DNA of 64,000 nt from an uncultured Tolumonas sp. (GTDB lineage Bacteria > Pseudomonadota > Gammaproteobacteria > Enterobacterales > Aeromonadaceae), in assembly GCF_963676665.1 (NCBI RefSeq), contig NZ_OY781378.1:310001-374000 (forward strand), written 5' to 3'. Both the position numbers and the translations under genes were made by a program. This document shows positions 27,228-37,874 of this stretch, one piece after another (the first letter of the stretch is position 1; every line of letters begins with the position of its first letter). Below the pieces are notes generated by a model. That model was not told the origin of the DNA. It was given only the letters and a program-made list of their open reading frames with translations, and ran no database searches.

Positions 27228-28022
27228 AGAACGCCAATTACTCGCCGAGTTAACCTTACCGATAAATCGCTGTAATGTTCCGGCGCCTGTATTGGCGAGT
27301 TTGACCTTTCAGGAACATCCCATTCAGTTACAACTGGATGGGGTCGAGACGTTTTATTCTGAACTGTTTGATCGCTTGGTTGTCTGCCGTGATGCCCGCC
27401 AGCGGGTGGATATTTTTAATGGTTATATGGCGGTCAGATTTCGGCTGCCGGAAGCTAAACTGGCGTATCGACCGGATGCAGATCCGGTGCCGCGGCCGCA
27501 AAGCAATTACCGGAAATTATTGCTTGGTTGGTTGTTCGATTCCGACAGTGATGCCGGTGCGGCCTGGCGGCAATGGGTGGAATCCCGGTTCGGCTTACGC
27601 ACGATTTATCATCATGAGCTAATTTCTGAACCGGAATCGGACGCTTATATCCGTTATATGCAGGCTTACGTCAGATCAACCTATCAAACCAACGAATTAG
27701 CCAGTCAGCTTGATCTGTTATATAGCTTTTGTCAGTACCAATTGGTGCATCAACATCCGGAACAACAATATCTGACCCTCTATCGGGGAGTAGTGAATCA
27801 CCTCGTTATCACTATCAACAACATCCGGTATTAATACTGAATAACCTCAGCTCCTGTAGCAGTGATGTTGATGAAGCATACCGATTTGGCCCTCGAGTGG
27901 TCGAGCTACAGGTGCCATTAAGTAAAATCGTGTGTTTTGATGCGTTGTTACCCCGTGGCTTAAATGGTGAGCAGGAATACATGGTTTTAGGTGGAATATA
28001 TAAAGCCAAACAGGTCTGGTGA
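27211..28022 (+). pseudogene. draT: Dinitrogenase reductase ADP-ribosyltransferase DraT, one-base frameshift
   Basis: DraT transfers ADP-ribose from NAD to NifH to switch nitrogenase off. The first frame (27211-27834) has the family start LPINRCNVPAPVLASLTFQ and runs through QYLTLYRG, then reads into unrelated residues and stops. The next frame carries the missing C-terminus (LILNNLSSCSSDVDEAYRFG, VELQVPLSKIVCFDALLP, YMVLGGIY). Adding one G to the GGGG run at 27785-27788 gives a continuous protein of about 270 residues, normal for DraT. The start overlaps the end of draG by 17 bases. If real, the cell keeps DraG without DraT; a homopolymer sequencing error is equally possible. Confidence 0.85.
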
Positions 28023-28137
28023 ATAAAACTGCGTGATCCAGTTCATAACATCATGATTTGGCAGTGAAGCTTCTCTGCGATTTACAGCTAACTTAGTATC
28101 AATACGGTCTGGGTTCACATCGAATCAGGGAATTTTT

Positions 28138-30273
28138 ATGCGCAATTTTTCTATCCAATGGAAAATAACACTGTTGTCTGCCATTGGGCTGCTATCGGCT
28201 GTTGTTCTGTTAATTGGTTTATCTGTGTATGCTTTGCAGTCCACTAAAGGGTTGGTGCTGGAACAGACCGATAAGAAAATCAAAGAAGATGCTGTGCAGT
28301 TGGTGCGGGGGCGTGGTGAAGCAGAAGTTTCTCATGTTACGAGTTATCTGCAGGAAGCTAAAGTCCGTACCTCAATCTTAGCGGCCAGCTTGGTTGCGCA
28401 AAAACAGTACGCACAAGAGAATTATTTAGGTTCAGGCATTTTACGCCGTGCACTGGGTAGTCAGATCTTACAGGCGGCCAAGAGCGCCCCGTATGCGTTG
28501 GGTGCTTATGCGGTCATGTTGCCTGGTGCATTAGGGCACTCTGATGACACGTATGCCGGACAAAGTGATGCCGGTGGTAACGAGTCCGGTCGTTTCTCGG
28601 TGTATTGGAGTCGTAATGATAAAGGCGAACTGTTATCAGAAAACCTGACTGAAGCAGATATTAAAAATACAGCACCAAATACGAACGGTTTTCCATCCAA
28701 TGAATGGTTTGCCTGTAGTATTCGCATCCATGCGCCCTGTTTGTTAAATCCTTATAAAGACACCAGTAACAAGAAAGAATTGCTGATGGTGACGGTGACT
28801 CAGCCGATCATTGAAGGTGATCAGGTATTGGGTGTGGTAGGGATGGATATTGCACTGGATTCTTTGCAATCCGCAATAAAAGATCTGGATGGTCAGCTAT
28901 TCTCTGGTCACGGTAGTGCGGCATTGATTTCTGCCGATGGTATCACTGTGTCTGTCAGCGACATGCCATTTGTGCCGGGTGAAGCAGTAGCTAAAAAAGA
29001 TGCCAAACTAGCGGAACATCTGAAAGGCTGGTTAAAACAAGCTAAGGTTCAGGTGAACTGGCAAGGCGACAAATTACAACTGTTTATTCCGGTAAAAAAT
29101 GATGGATTACCTGCTTGGGGTATGTTGCTGGAGTTTCCTGGTACGGATGTGTTAGCTGCGGCACGAAATATCAGTTCATCTTTAGATCAACAAATCGGCA
29201 GTGCCATGACCCGACAGGTAATCACCGGTATCATCATTACCTTGCTGGTATTATTGGCAATGTGGTGGAGTGCCAGCCGTATTGTGGCGCCAATGCGTAC
29301 CGTAGTGGAACGTCTGAATGAAATCGCCAGTGGTGATGGTGATTTGACACAACGTCTGCAGGTGCAAAGTCAGGATGAAATGGGGGCTTTAGCTCGCGCA
29401 TTTAATCTGTTCTTAGATAAGCTGCAAGGTACTATCACACAGGTCGTTGGTGCCGTGGAAGGCACTCGTGATACCGCTCAACAGGCGAATTCTGTTGCCG
29501 GACAAACACGCGATCGTCTGCAATACCAGTTCCGTGAAATCGATCAGGTGGCGGCGGCATTTGAAGAGATGCATGCGACATCCGCGAATATTGCCGATCG
29601 CGCAGGTCAGGCAGTGGAAGCAGCCGATGAAGCCGAACATGCGGCACAACACGGTAAAGCGGTCGTAGAAGAGAGCCTGCAGGCCATGGATTCTCTGATG
29701 CAATATATCAGTGATGCTAAACCACAAGTGGAGCGTCTGGCTGAAAACAGCAATAACATTAATAAGATTCTGGATGTAATTAAAGGCATTGCCGAACAAA
29801 CCAATTTGCTGGCGTTGAATGCGGCAATTGAAGCGGCCCGTGCCGGTGAACAAGGCCGTGGTTTTGCGGTGGTAGCTGATGAAGTACGTAATTTGGCATC
29901 CCGGACACAAGATTCAGTTGGTCAGATCCACAATGTGATTAATGAATTACAAAGTGGTACCAATCGCGTGGTGACGGCGATTTTGGGCAGTCACAAACAG
30001 GCGGATGAAACCCTGCACAATGTGCAGCAATCTGTAGGCGTGTTAGAGCAAATCACTCGTTCGATTGGTGTGATTCAGGATATGAATGCGCACATTGCTC
30101 ATGCGGTGCAAGAGCAAAGTAAGGTGAGTGGTGATATCAGTAGCAGCGTGAGTAACATCCGTGATGTTAGCAGTGACATTACCGGTATGGCTGATACCTC
30201 GGCAGACAATGCGGGCAAACTGAATGATCTAGCCAATCAGCAACAAGAGTTGATGTCGCACTTTAAGGTCTGA
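28138..30273 (+). CDS. Methyl-accepting chemotaxis protein with large periplasmic sensor
   Basis: A 711-residue chemoreceptor. Helix 1 is at about residues 10-32, a periplasmic Cache-type double domain at 33-360, helix 2 at 361-382, HAMP at 383-435 ([18 protein letters not shown]) and the methyl-accepting signalling domain at 440-711, with the hairpin tip [20 protein letters not shown]. It reports an extracellular ligand to CheA/CheW. The sensor carries a Cys-containing loop ([11 protein letters not shown]) that could form a disulfide. Ligand unknown. It begins 115 bases after draT and ends at a shared terminator with hemL. Confidence 0.92.
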   Translation: MRNFSIQWKITLLSAIGLLSAVVLLIGLSVYALQSTKGLVLEQTDKKIKEDAVQLVRGRGEAEVSHVTSYLQEAKVRTSILAASLVAQKQYAQENYLGSGILRRALGSQILQAAKSAPYALGAYAVMLPGALGHSDDTYAGQSDAGGNESGRFSVYWSRNDKGELLSENLTEADIKNTAPNTNGFPSNEWFACSIRIHAPCLLNPYKDTSNKKELLMVTVTQPIIEGDQVLGVVGMDIALDSLQSAIKDLDGQLFSGHGSAALISADGITVSVSDMPFVPGEAVAKKDAKLAEHLKGWLKQAKVQVNWQGDKLQLFIPVKNDGLPAWGMLLEFPGTDVLAAARNISSSLDQQIGSAMTRQVITGIIITLLVLLAMWWSASRIVAPMRTVVERLNEIASGDGDLTQRLQVQSQDEMGALARAFNLFLDKLQGTITQVVGAVEGTRDTAQQANSVAGQTRDRLQYQFREIDQVAAAFEEMHATSANIADRAGQAVEAADEAEHAAQHGKAVVEESLQAMDSLMQYISDAKPQVERLAENSNNINKILDVIKGIAEQTNLLALNAAIEAARAGEQGRGFAVVADEVRNLASRTQDSVGQIHNVINELQSGTNRVVTAILGSHKQADETLHNVQQSVGVLEQITRSIGVIQDMNAHIAHAVQEQSKVSGDISSSVSNIRDVSSDITGMADTSADNAGKLNDLANQQQELMSHFKV

Positions 30274-30300
30274 TTCTGAGATAAGCATTTTGGCAATAGT

Positions 30301-30332
30301 AAAAAGGCGCGTTAATGAACGCGCCTTTTTGT
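30301..30332. terminator. Bidirectional terminator between chemoreceptor and hemL
   Basis: Perfect 13-bp stem AAAAAGGCGCGTT/AACGCGCCTTTTT with loop AATG; A- and T-tracts serve both convergent genes. Confidence 0.92.
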
Positions 30333-30347
30333 TTGTGTGATTACTGG

Positions 30348-31643
30348 TTATTTCATCTGTGCAAAACAACGTTCTGCGGCAGCCAGTGTTGCTGCAATAT
30401 CCGCATCGCTGTGCGCCAGTGACAGGAAGCCGGCTTCATAAGCAGACGGTGCCAGATAAACACCTTCTTGCAACATCAAATGATAGAAACGTTTAAACGC
30501 GTCGATATCACAACGGCCAACTTGTTCAAAACGGGTGATTTCCGGCTGGTCAGTAAAGAAGAAACCAAACATCGCACCGACATAGTTAACTGCCATCGGG
30601 ATTCCATATTTCGCTGCGGCGGCTTTTAATCCTTCGGCAACTTGTTTGGTTTTTTCTGCTAGCGTGTCGTAAATACCGGGTTGTTGAATGGCGTTCAGCA
30701 TGGCTAAACCGGCTGCCATCGCTACCGGATTACCCGACAGCGTACCTGCCTGATAAACCGGGCCGGTTGGTGCAATGTAAGCCATGATCTCTTTCTTGCC
30801 ACCGAACGCACCCACTGGCATGCCACCACCGATGATCTTACCAAGCGTGGTCAGATCTGGAATTACACCATAATAACCCTGTGCACCTTGTAAACTGACA
30901 CGAAAGCCGGTCATCACTTCATCGATGATCAGCAATGCACCGTATTGATCGCAGATAGCGCGTAAACCTTGCAAGAAACCGGGTTGTGGCGGAATGCAGT
31001 TCATATTGCCAGCTACCGGTTCAACGATGATACAAGCAATATCGTTACCATAACTGGCAAACGTAGCTTCCACTGATGCTAGGTCGTTATAAGTACAAGT
31101 TAAGGTATGTTTCGCAAAATCAGCCGGAACACCCGGGGAGTTTGGCTGGCCTAAGGTCAATGCACCGGAGCCCGCTTTAACCAGTAAACAGTCGGCATGG
31201 CCGTGATAACAGCCTTCAAATTTCACGATCTTATCGCGTTTGGTATAACCCCGCGCCAGACGAATCGCACTCATGGTCGCTTCGGTGCCGGAATTCACCA
31301 TGCGCACCATTTCCATAGTCGGCATGATCTGACGGATTGTTTCTGCCATCAGCACTTCGCTTTCGGTTGGTGCGCCGTAACTTAAACCATTTTCTACGGC
31401 GGCCAATACCGCGGCTTTGATAGCTGGGTGGTTATGACCCAGTAACATCGGCCCCCATGAACCGACATAATCGATATAACGGTTACCATCGACATCAAAT
31501 AAATAAGCACCATCCGCTTTGGCGATAAAACGCGGTGTGCCACCAACGCCATTAAACGCACGCACCGGTGAGTTCACTCCACCGGGGATTGATTGTTGAG
31601 CGGCAGAAAAAAGTTGTTCGGAACGTTGTGTGCTGTTTGCCAT
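30348..31643 (-). CDS. hemL: Glutamate-1-semialdehyde 2,1-aminomutase
   Basis: A 431-residue PLP-dependent aminomutase that makes 5-aminolevulinate from glutamate-1-semialdehyde in the C5 heme pathway. The cofactor lysine lies in [18 protein letters not shown], with [10 protein letters not shown] just before it. ATG 31643 ([12 protein letters not shown]) gives the normal N-terminus and follows AGGAATTCC; the 18 codons upstream lack similarity. Length fits E. coli HemL (426). It is divergent from erpA, linking heme and Fe-S supply. Confidence 0.97.
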   Translation of the reverse strand: MANSTQRSEQLFSAAQQSIPGGVNSPVRAFNGVGGTPRFIAKADGAYLFDVDGNRYIDYVGSWGPMLLGHNHPAIKAAVLAAVENGLSYGAPTESEVLMAETIRQIMPTMEMVRMVNSGTEATMSAIRLARGYTKRDKIVKFEGCYHGHADCLLVKAGSGALTLGQPNSPGVPADFAKHTLTCTYNDLASVEATFASYGNDIACIIVEPVAGNMNCIPPQPGFLQGLRAICDQYGALLIIDEVMTGFRVSLQGAQGYYGVIPDLTTLGKIIGGGMPVGAFGGKKEIMAYIAPTGPVYQAGTLSGNPVAMAAGLAMLNAIQQPGIYDTLAEKTKQVAEGLKAAAAKYGIPMAVNYVGAMFGFFFTDQPEITRFEQVGRCDIDAFKRFYHLMLQEGVYLAPSAYEAGFLSLAHSDADIAATLAAAERCFAQMK

Positions 31644-31756
31644 GGAATTCCTGTCTCTTCTATTTCGTTGTGAAATAATCAACCGACTATAACGCAAAAG
31701 CAGATAAAGCAGAAAATATCTGCTAATGCTACATTAACGCTAATAAAGCTATTTGG

Positions 31757-31792
31757 GTAATACTTGAACTGTTTGGTCAGGTATTACATAAT
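31757..31792 (+). promoter_or_regulatory. Predicted erpA promoter overlapping an 11-bp dyad
   Basis: TTGAAC (31764-31769) and CATAAT (31787-31792) are spaced exactly 17 bases. Arms GTAATACTTGA (31757-31767) and TCAGGTATTAC (31777-31787), with one G-U mismatch, surround a 9-base centre and cover the promoter. A repressor site is likely. IscR is a candidate because it controls erpA in E. coli, but the match to its type 2 motif is imperfect. Confidence 0.5.
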
Positions 31793-31851
31793 TCGCTAAT
31801 TAAATCGATCAGTTACAGAGTCGTTTTGGCCATAAGCCATGAGAGGTAGTT

Positions 31852-32199
31852 ATGAGTGACGTAGCAGTGCAGTTTCCCATTGAGATGACCGATGCGGCGG
31901 CAGCGAAAGTAAAAGCGTTGATCACCGAAGAGGCAAATCCGGAGCTGAAACTGCGGGTCTATATTACCGGTGGCGGTTGTTCTGGTTTCCAATATGGCTT
32001 TACGTTTGATGAGAAGATCAACGACGGTGACACAGTGGTAGAAAAAGACAGCGTCATCATGGTGGTGGATGGCATGAGTCTGCAATATTTGGTCGGCGGT
32101 GTGGTTGATTATATCGACGGTCTGGAAGGTTCGCGCTTTACTGTGACTAACCCGAATGCCACAACAACCTGTGGTTGTGGTTCTAGCTTTTCTGTCTAA
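31852..32199 (+). CDS. erpA: Iron-sulfur cluster insertion protein ErpA
   Basis: A 115-residue A-type Fe-S carrier. The three cluster cysteines are Cys43 ([11 protein letters not shown]), Cys107 and Cys109 (CGCGSSF). ErpA receives [4Fe-4S] clusters from Isc or Suf and passes them to targets such as IspG/IspH and respiratory enzymes. The full acidic N-terminus and length match E. coli ErpA (114). ATG 31852 follows GAGAGGTAGTT. Confidence 0.96.
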   Translation: MSDVAVQFPIEMTDAAAAKVKALITEEANPELKLRVYITGGGCSGFQYGFTFDEKINDGDTVVEKDSVIMVVDGMSLQYLVGGVVDYIDGLEGSRFTVTNPNATTTCGCGSSFSV

Positions 32200-32210
32200 T
32201 GTTGAACAAG

Positions 32211-32241
32211 AAACCCGCCAAGCTGATGGCCTGACGGGTTT
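32211..32241 (-). terminator. Possible terminator of the small lipoprotein gene
   Basis: AAACCCG (32211-32217) and CGGGTTT (32235-32241) form the base of a hairpin; on the minus strand TTTCTTGTT follows. Confidence 0.45.
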
Positions 32242-32247
32242 ACCCGA

Positions 32248-32439
32248 TTATTTCTTAGTCGCTTCAGCGGCAGAAGTTGCTGATGCAGCAGAAGTCGCTG
32301 CTGGTGCAGCCGCATCCGCTTTAGCCGGTGCTTCAGCAGCAGGTTGAGCTGCAGGAGCTGGTGCAGCGGCTTCTTCTTTTTTACCGCAAGCAGTCAGAGC
32401 TACAACCATCAAACCAGCCAGAATCAGCGCTTTTTTCAT
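32248..32439 (-). CDS. Small Ala/Lys-rich lipoprotein
   Basis: A 63-residue protein. A signal sequence with lipobox LTAC (Cys18) precedes a low-complexity tail of Ala, Pro, Lys and Glu without defined fold. After lipidation it would be anchored in the envelope. ATG 32439 follows GAGGATACCA. It is convergent with erpA. A CRP-like box lies 53 bases upstream. Similar short lipoproteins of unknown function are common in gammaproteobacteria. Confidence 0.82.
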   Translation of the reverse strand: MKKALILAGLMVVALTACGKKEEAAAPAPAAQPAAEAPAKADAAAPAATSAASATSAAEATKK

Positions 32440-32491
32440 CTTGGTATCCTCAGTATAAATATATTCCCAGTGTCATTTATATCCCAGATCT

Positions 32492-32507
32492 TGTGATTTT
32501 CATCACG
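32492..32507. promoter_or_regulatory. Candidate CRP site upstream of the lipoprotein gene
   Basis: TGTGA-TTTTCA-TCACG matches 9 of the 10 conserved CRP positions with the correct 6-base spacer. It lies upstream of TATACT-like -10 sequence on the minus strand. Confidence 0.45.
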
Positions 32508-32590
32508 GACTCTGGTGATACCATTCTACGCCCACACTAGCTTGCCCCTCAATAGTGCAAATTAAAACAGTCATAGATAGTGTCGTTGAG

Positions 32591-33697
32591 TTAATCTGCC
32601 GGATAAAATGCCCCAAGAACCGCTTTTCTGCTGGCACCTGTCACTGCGGGCAGGTTTCCTGAGCGGCGTTCACAAAAACAGTGGGCTAACCAAGCAAAGG
32701 CAATCGCTTCCACCCAATCGGGGTGCATATCCAGCGATGCAGTCGAAGTAACTTGCCAGTCAGCTAATAATGCAGCAATGCGTTGGCACAATAACGGGTT
32801 ATGTGCGCCACCACCGCAAAGGTATAGATCAGCGGATGACGCCAGTGGTTGCAAGGCTTTGCTTGCAGTAATAGCGGTAAATTCCAGTAACGTGCGCTGA
32901 ACATCCGCCGCATTAATTTCAGTAAAAGCACTCAGTTGTTGTAAAAGCCAGTCAAAGGTAAATGTTTCTCGGCCGGTGCTTTTTGGGTAGGGCAACGCAA
33001 AGTAAGTATGAGTGAGCAATTCATTAAGTAATGACTGATGGACCTGCCCCGAGCTTGCCCACTGACCGCCAGCATCATAACTACCAACATCATGATGATG
33101 ACGATACCAGCTATCCAATAATGTGTTGCCGGGGCCGGTATCAAAGCCAAACACCTGCTCGGCATTTCCCGGTAAAACCGACACATTACTAATGCCACCA
33201 ATATTGAGGATAAAACGCGGCTCATTCTTTTTTCCGAAAACCGCTTGGTGAAATGCAGGTACTAATGGTGCGCCTTGTCCGCCCAGTGCTACGTCTTTCA
33301 TGCGAAAATCACAGATCACATCAATGCCGGTCATCGCAGCCAGCCGGGCACCATTGCCAATCTGTAAGGTAAAACCTGATTCCGGGCGATGACGGATCGT
33401 CTGCCCATGCGAGCCGATCGCACAGATTTGTTCTGCAGTTCTATTGGCTGTTTGTAACAGGGCCTGCACCGCGTGAGCAAATTCTTCCGCCACGCGCTGG
33501 TCTAATACCCCCATGCGATCAATTTCATTATCACCGGGTGTGCAGATCGTATGCAGTTGCTGCACCAGTTCATTGGGCCAGGCTCTGGCATGGGTCGCCA
33601 GCAAACTCGGCTGGTCATTGCCTGCGCCGAACTCCACTAATGCAGCATCAATACCATCCATGCTGGTGCCGGACATCAGGCCAATATAGAGCGCCAT
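32591..33697 (-). CDS. anmK: Anhydro-N-acetylmuramic acid kinase
   Basis: A 368-residue sugar kinase of the ASKHA fold that cleaves and phosphorylates 1,6-anhydro-MurNAc to MurNAc-6-P during peptidoglycan recycling. N-terminal IGLMSGTSMDGIDAALVEF is diagnostic, with LNIGGISNVSVL, GFDTGPGN and LYLCGGGAHNPLL following. ATG 33697 was chosen; the frame runs 48 codons further but into the divergent tyrS region without similarity. Length fits E. coli AnmK (369). It is divergent from tyrS. Confidence 0.96.
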   Translation of the reverse strand: MALYIGLMSGTSMDGIDAALVEFGAGNDQPSLLATHARAWPNELVQQLHTICTPGDNEIDRMGVLDQRVAEEFAHAVQALLQTANRTAEQICAIGSHGQTIRHRPESGFTLQIGNGARLAAMTGIDVICDFRMKDVALGGQGAPLVPAFHQAVFGKKNEPRFILNIGGISNVSVLPGNAEQVFGFDTGPGNTLLDSWYRHHHDVGSYDAGGQWASSGQVHQSLLNELLTHTYFALPYPKSTGRETFTFDWLLQQLSAFTEINAADVQRTLLEFTAITASKALQPLASSADLYLCGGGAHNPLLCQRIAALLADWQVTSTASLDMHPDWVEAIAFAWLAHCFCERRSGNLPAVTGASRKAVLGAFYPAD

Positions 33698-33806
33698 AAG
33701 ATTGTTCTTCGATAATGAATTGCGTGGTGAGTAGTTTACTTGCTTTTCATGTGGGCGGCCATTTCGTAAACTGTGCCCCATTTGCTGAATGTACTGGAGT
33801 AATAGC

Positions 33807-35006
33807 ATGTCCAATTTGGAAACCGCATTGGCTGAGATCAAGCGCGGTGCAGAAGAAATTCTGGTGGAAGAAGAGTTAATCGCGAAATTAAAGGAAGGCC
33901 GTCCACTGCGTATTAAGCTGGGGATGGACCCAACTGCACCGGATATTCACCTTGGGCATACGGTTATTCTGAATAAATTGCGCACCTTTCAGGATCTTGG
34001 TCATGAAGTGATCCTGCTGATCGGTGATTTTACGGCGCTGGTGGGCGATCCTTCCGGTAAAAATGCCACACGTCCACCATTGTCAGAAGAAGCCATCAAA
34101 GAAAATGCGCTGACCTATGCCGAACAGGCTTTCAAGATTTTGGATCCGGCGCGTACCCGCATTGAATATAACTCAACCTGGCTGAAAGAACTGGGCGCCA
34201 CTGGCATGATCAAGCTGGCCGCGAAACAAACTGTCGCGCGTATGCTGGAGCGTGACGATTTCAAAAAACGTTATGCGAACGGCCAATCGATTGCTATCCA
34301 CGAATTTTTGTACCCATTACTGCAGGGTTATGACTCTGTGGCATTGAAAGCCGATGTGGAACTGGGGGGTACGGATCAGAAATTTAATCTGCTGATGGGT
34401 CGTGAGCTGCAAAAAGATGCCGGTCAGCCAACACAGTGTGTATTGATGATGCCACTGCTGGTGGGCTTAGATGGCGTGAAGAAGATGTCGAAATCTTCTG
34501 GTAACTATATCGGCGTGCACGATGCACCTAACGATATGTTCGGGAAGATCATGTCGATTTCGGATGAGCTGATGTGGAGCTACTACGAGCTGTTATCGAC
34601 ACGCCCACTGGCGGAAATCACGCAGTTTAAAGCCGATATCGCGGCGAACACGTTGAACCCACGTGACGTAAAAATTTGGTTGGCGAAAGAGTTGATTGCC
34701 CGTTACCACGATGAAGCAGCAGCGGAAGCGGCACATAACGATTTCACGCAGCGTTTTTCTAAAAACGCGATCCCGGATGAAATGCCGGAAGTGACAGTGT
34801 CCGCACCTGTCGAAGGCATTGCGGTGGGTAATCTGCTTAAAGAAGCTGCGTTGGTGGAAACCACATCCGAAGCATTACGCATGATCAAGCAAAACGCCGT
34901 CAAACGCGATGGCGAAGTTGTCGCGGATGGTAAGTTGCTGGTGACTGCCGGTACGGCAGTATGGCAGGTTGGTAAACGTAAGTTTACTCGCATTACCGTT
35001 GCTTAA
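33807..35006 (+). CDS. tyrS: Tyrosine--tRNA ligase
   Basis: A 399-residue class I synthetase. The HIGH-like motif is HLGHT (near residue 50), the KMSKS motif is KKMSKSSGN (near 230) and the C-terminal S4 RNA-binding domain covers about 335-399. [13 protein letters not shown] and the length place it in the TyrRS group distinct from the 424-residue E. coli TyrS. ATG 33807 follows TGGAG. A good terminator follows. Confidence 0.95.
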   Translation: MSNLETALAEIKRGAEEILVEEELIAKLKEGRPLRIKLGMDPTAPDIHLGHTVILNKLRTFQDLGHEVILLIGDFTALVGDPSGKNATRPPLSEEAIKENALTYAEQAFKILDPARTRIEYNSTWLKELGATGMIKLAAKQTVARMLERDDFKKRYANGQSIAIHEFLYPLLQGYDSVALKADVELGGTDQKFNLLMGRELQKDAGQPTQCVLMMPLLVGLDGVKKMSKSSGNYIGVHDAPNDMFGKIMSISDELMWSYYELLSTRPLAEITQFKADIAANTLNPRDVKIWLAKELIARYHDEAAAEAAHNDFTQRFSKNAIPDEMPEVTVSAPVEGIAVGNLLKEAALVETTSEALRMIKQNAVKRDGEVVADGKLLVTAGTAVWQVGKRKFTRITVA

Positions 35007-35031
35007 ATAAGCAGTTAGTTTTTTATTCTGG

Positions 35032-35058
35032 ATCCCGCCGTTGTGCGGGATTTTTTTT
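35032..35058 (+). terminator. Intrinsic terminator after tyrS
   Basis: Stem ATCCCGC/GCGGGAT, 6-base loop, then eight T. Confidence 0.9.
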
Positions 35059-35108
35059 ATCTGTCATAATGAAATCAAATGGAACACCGAAATAATCTGC
35101 GTTTTATT

Positions 35109-35136
35109 TAAAGTTTAATGAGATACGCGTCGATAT
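35109..35136 (+). promoter_or_regulatory. Candidate sigma-28 (FliA) promoter for the chemoreceptor
   Basis: TAAAGTTT, 12 bases, then GTCGATAT, close to the flagellar TAAAGTTT-N11-GCCGATAA consensus but with one extra spacer base and two -10 mismatches. It lies 101 bases before the start codon. FliA control of chemoreceptor genes is usual. Confidence 0.45.
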
Positions 35137-35236
35137 GTTTGCTCGTGTTCTTACTAAATAAGAAAGGCATGGTTCGGAATAAAACACTGGTTAAATAAAG
35201 GACAATACGTGCCATCCTGTCATAAATGGAGATCAT

Positions 35237-37120
35237 ATGACCATGAATATTAAGAATAAACTACTATTAGCGCTGATTGCGTTGCTGGTGGTGATGACCG
35301 GAGTGCAGCTGTGGTCGAGCAGTCGCACTCAGGCGGATCAAGCCAGAAAAACAGTAGATAACTATGCGCAGACAGTGGCGGCAGCACAGGTTAACTACTT
35401 GAAATATTGGTTAGATAACAGTGCCAGTATCGTGAACGCAGCCAAGCAAGTATTTGGTAAACCGGATATTGATCCGGTTCCAGCCTTAATCCAAGCTGCC
35501 TCTGCCGGCAAGTTTGATATGGTTTATGCGGGCACGTCTGATGGTCAGATGAAGGTTTCTACTATCGGATGGAAAGCACCGGAGGGTTATGATCCCCGTC
35601 AACGCCCTTGGTACCAAGATGCCAAAGCCGCCGGTAAACTGGTTGTTACTGCACCGTATGAAGATGCATCCAGTCATGCACTCATGATCAGTATTGCAGA
35701 GCCTTATGATTTTGGTGCTAATCAGGGGGTTATCTCAGGTGATGTGGTGATCAAAGATCTCATCACTAACGTGAATAAAATTCAATCCGATGGTGTGAGT
35801 GGTGTGTTAATTGATGGCAGTGGCAATATCGTTGCATCGAAGGATGCTGCACTAACGTTAAAGCCTGCTACAAATTTAGCGCCTGACCTGAGTTTATCTG
35901 CTATCAAGCAGATGGCGCAGGAAGGCGCATTACATGAAATCACCATTGGTGATGCGACTACGTTTGTGGTGTTTAAACAGATCCCCGGTTATGACTGGTA
36001 TTTCGGTTTGTTATATGACGAATCAGTCGCGTTCCAGAATATGCATCAACAACAAACACACACCATATTATTTGGTTTGATCCAGTTGCTGGTGGTGGTG
36101 GGCGCGGCATTTGTGATCATTCGTGGTATGTTGCATCCACTGGATACCATGGCCGAAGCCGTTGCGGCCCTGTCGCGCGGCAATGGTGATTTAACGCACC
36201 GTTTGGCGGTTATTCAGCATGATGAAATTGGTGTCGTTACCCGACATATCAATACCTTCCTGGATAAGCTGCATGACATGATGCTGAAGATTGCCAGCAG
36301 CTCGCGTGAGTTGGATCAGCAAGCTGGGCAATCGCGGGATATGGCAGCGAAAAACAATGTTTCGTTGCAGCATCAGCAGCAGGAAATTTCTCAGATCGCG
36401 ACTGCCGTACATGAAATGTCAGCAACTGCCAATGAAGTGGCCAGCAATGCTGAGCAAACCGCACAAGCGGTGCGCGAATCAGCGAATAATTGCGAACAAG
36501 GTAAACAAGTTATTACGCGTAATCAGCAGTCCATTACCCGTTTGGCAGGTGAAGTAGAGCAAGCATCTAACATCATTCGCGAACTGGAACAGAATGCGCA
36601 GCAGATCAATACCATCCTGGCGACCATTCAGGGTATTGCCGAGCAGACCAACTTGCTGGCATTGAATGCGGCAATTGAAGCGGCTCGTGCCGGTGAGCAG
36701 GGCCGTGGTTTTGCGGTGGTAGCGGATGAAGTACGCGTCTTGTCGCAACGAACCCAGCATTCTACCGGTGAGATCCGGGCGATGATTGAAACGTTGCAAC
36801 GCAACACACATCAAGCAGTAGCCACCATGGATCAAAGCCAGTCACTGGCGCAAGACAGTGTGGATGAAGCGCACAGTGCGACCATTGCACTGGAGCAAAT
36901 TACCCATGCGATCACGCAGATTGCGGATATGGCGATGCAGATCTCCAGTGCCGCAGAAGAACAGCGTGCTGTGACGGAGGAAGTAGGTCGTAACATTCAG
37001 GCCACGAAAGATGTGTCTGATGAGCTGAGTGATACGGCGCGCCGCTCAAATGAACTTTCTGCTGACTTGCATGAAATTTCACGCGATCTGAATCAACAGG
37101 TGAATAGTTTCCGCGTATAA
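35237..37120 (+). CDS. Methyl-accepting chemotaxis protein, dCache_1 type, possible amino-acid sensor
   Basis: A 627-residue chemoreceptor. Helix 1 is at about residues 8-28, a dCache_1 sensor at 35-270, helix 2 at 276-300, HAMP at 300-350 and the signalling domain at 355-627, with [20 protein letters not shown]. The sensor contains [12 protein letters not shown] followed by TAPYEDAS and GDVVIKDL, a spacing of Tyr, Arg, Trp, Tyr and Asp residues like that of the amino-acid-binding dCache_1AA group. Amino-acid sensing is therefore a reasonable inference. ATG 35237 follows GGAGATCAT. Confidence 0.92.
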   Translation: MTMNIKNKLLLALIALLVVMTGVQLWSSSRTQADQARKTVDNYAQTVAAAQVNYLKYWLDNSASIVNAAKQVFGKPDIDPVPALIQAASAGKFDMVYAGTSDGQMKVSTIGWKAPEGYDPRQRPWYQDAKAAGKLVVTAPYEDASSHALMISIAEPYDFGANQGVISGDVVIKDLITNVNKIQSDGVSGVLIDGSGNIVASKDAALTLKPATNLAPDLSLSAIKQMAQEGALHEITIGDATTFVVFKQIPGYDWYFGLLYDESVAFQNMHQQQTHTILFGLIQLLVVVGAAFVIIRGMLHPLDTMAEAVAALSRGNGDLTHRLAVIQHDEIGVVTRHINTFLDKLHDMMLKIASSSRELDQQAGQSRDMAAKNNVSLQHQQQEISQIATAVHEMSATANEVASNAEQTAQAVRESANNCEQGKQVITRNQQSITRLAGEVEQASNIIRELEQNAQQINTILATIQGIAEQTNLLALNAAIEAARAGEQGRGFAVVADEVRVLSQRTQHSTGEIRAMIETLQRNTHQAVATMDQSQSLAQDSVDEAHSATIALEQITHAITQIADMAMQISSAAEEQRAVTEEVGRNIQATKDVSDELSDTARRSNELSADLHEISRDLNQQVNSFRV

Positions 37121-37140
37121 AATTGCGGTAATGCTATTGA

Positions 37141-37170
37141 AAAAAGACCGGCTGAACCGCCGGTCTTTTT
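37141..37170. terminator. Bidirectional terminator between chemoreceptor and nrtR
   Basis: Perfect 12-bp stem AAAAAGACCGGC/GCCGGTCTTTTT with a 6-base loop, usable in both directions. Confidence 0.9.
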
Positions 37171-37193
37171 ATATGTGCTTAATGCTATTGCTA

Positions 37194-37874
37194 TTAAGCA
37201 GGTTCTTCAGCCACCACACCTTGCATCATGCGATCAAATAAACGCACGGCACAGTCAGGTCGATAACGATAGATGGTCGCCAGCGAACCGCGGCCCTGAA
37301 CGCGCTGGCCGGTATCTTCCAGCACATTGGCACTTAAGATCCGATCCCGAAATGCTCGTTTATGTAACGGATTACCGAGCACCACTTCATAAATGCGCTG
37401 TAATTCGGGTAACTTCAATTCCTGTTCCGCCAGATAAAGCGGCAGGGTGCTGTAACGGGCCTTGGTGCTCAGTCGTTCCAGCACTTTTTCCAGCAAGACA
37501 TTGTGATCAAAAGGCAGCGTTTGATGACGTATTGCATCAACCGATATCCATTGCGTATCTGCATGTGGTAATTCGGAGCGGCTGTAACGGATCAACGCCA
37601 GCTGCAAAACGGTCATTGACCAACCTGCTGGGTCACGATGCTGATTACCAATAGTGGCGACTTGCTCGATATAGTCGGGCTTTAAGCCAACTTTGTGCTC
37701 CAGAATACGACAGGTTGCTTGTTCGAGTGTTGTATCTTGATCTTCAAATACCCAACCGCCCGGTAAGGCCCATTCACCGGCAAATGCACGGCTATCCTCT
37801 GGTCGTTGCCAGAGTAATACCTGTAATTCATTATCAGCAATGCGCAGTAATACGGTATCAATCGTGCTGATCAT
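37194..37874 (-). CDS. nrtR: NrtR-type Nudix regulator of NAD metabolism
   Basis: A 226-residue protein. Residues 1-140 are a Nudix-like domain (FAGEWALPGGWVFEDQDTTLEQA) whose Nudix box lacks the full catalytic REUxEE glutamates. The C-terminal 80 residues fit the winged-helix of NrtR (LQRIYEVVLGNPLHKRAFRDRI). NrtR binds ADP-ribose or related products and represses NAD genes. It overlaps the nadD-like gene by 4 bases (ATGA) and is divergent from pncA-pncB-nadE, which strongly supports the call. The likely operators are two GGT-N11-ACC sites in the divergent gap. Confidence 0.85.
   Translation of the reverse strand: MISTIDTVLLRIADNELQVLLWQRPEDSRAFAGEWALPGGWVFEDQDTTLEQATCRILEHKVGLKPDYIEQVATIGNQHRDPAGWSMTVLQLALIRYSRSELPHADTQWISVDAIRHQTLPFDHNVLLEKVLERLSTKARYSTLPLYLAEQELKLPELQRIYEVVLGNPLHKRAFRDRILSANVLEDTGQRVQGRGSLATIYRYRPDCAVRLFDRMMQGVVAEEPA

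Noticed and set aside
28060..28090. Sigma-54 promoter before the chemoreceptor (TGGCA...TGC)
   Set aside because: Spacing between the two elements is too long for -24/-12.
33698..33841. N-terminal extension of anmK by 48 codons
   Set aside because: No family similarity, and it would overlap the start of divergent tyrS.
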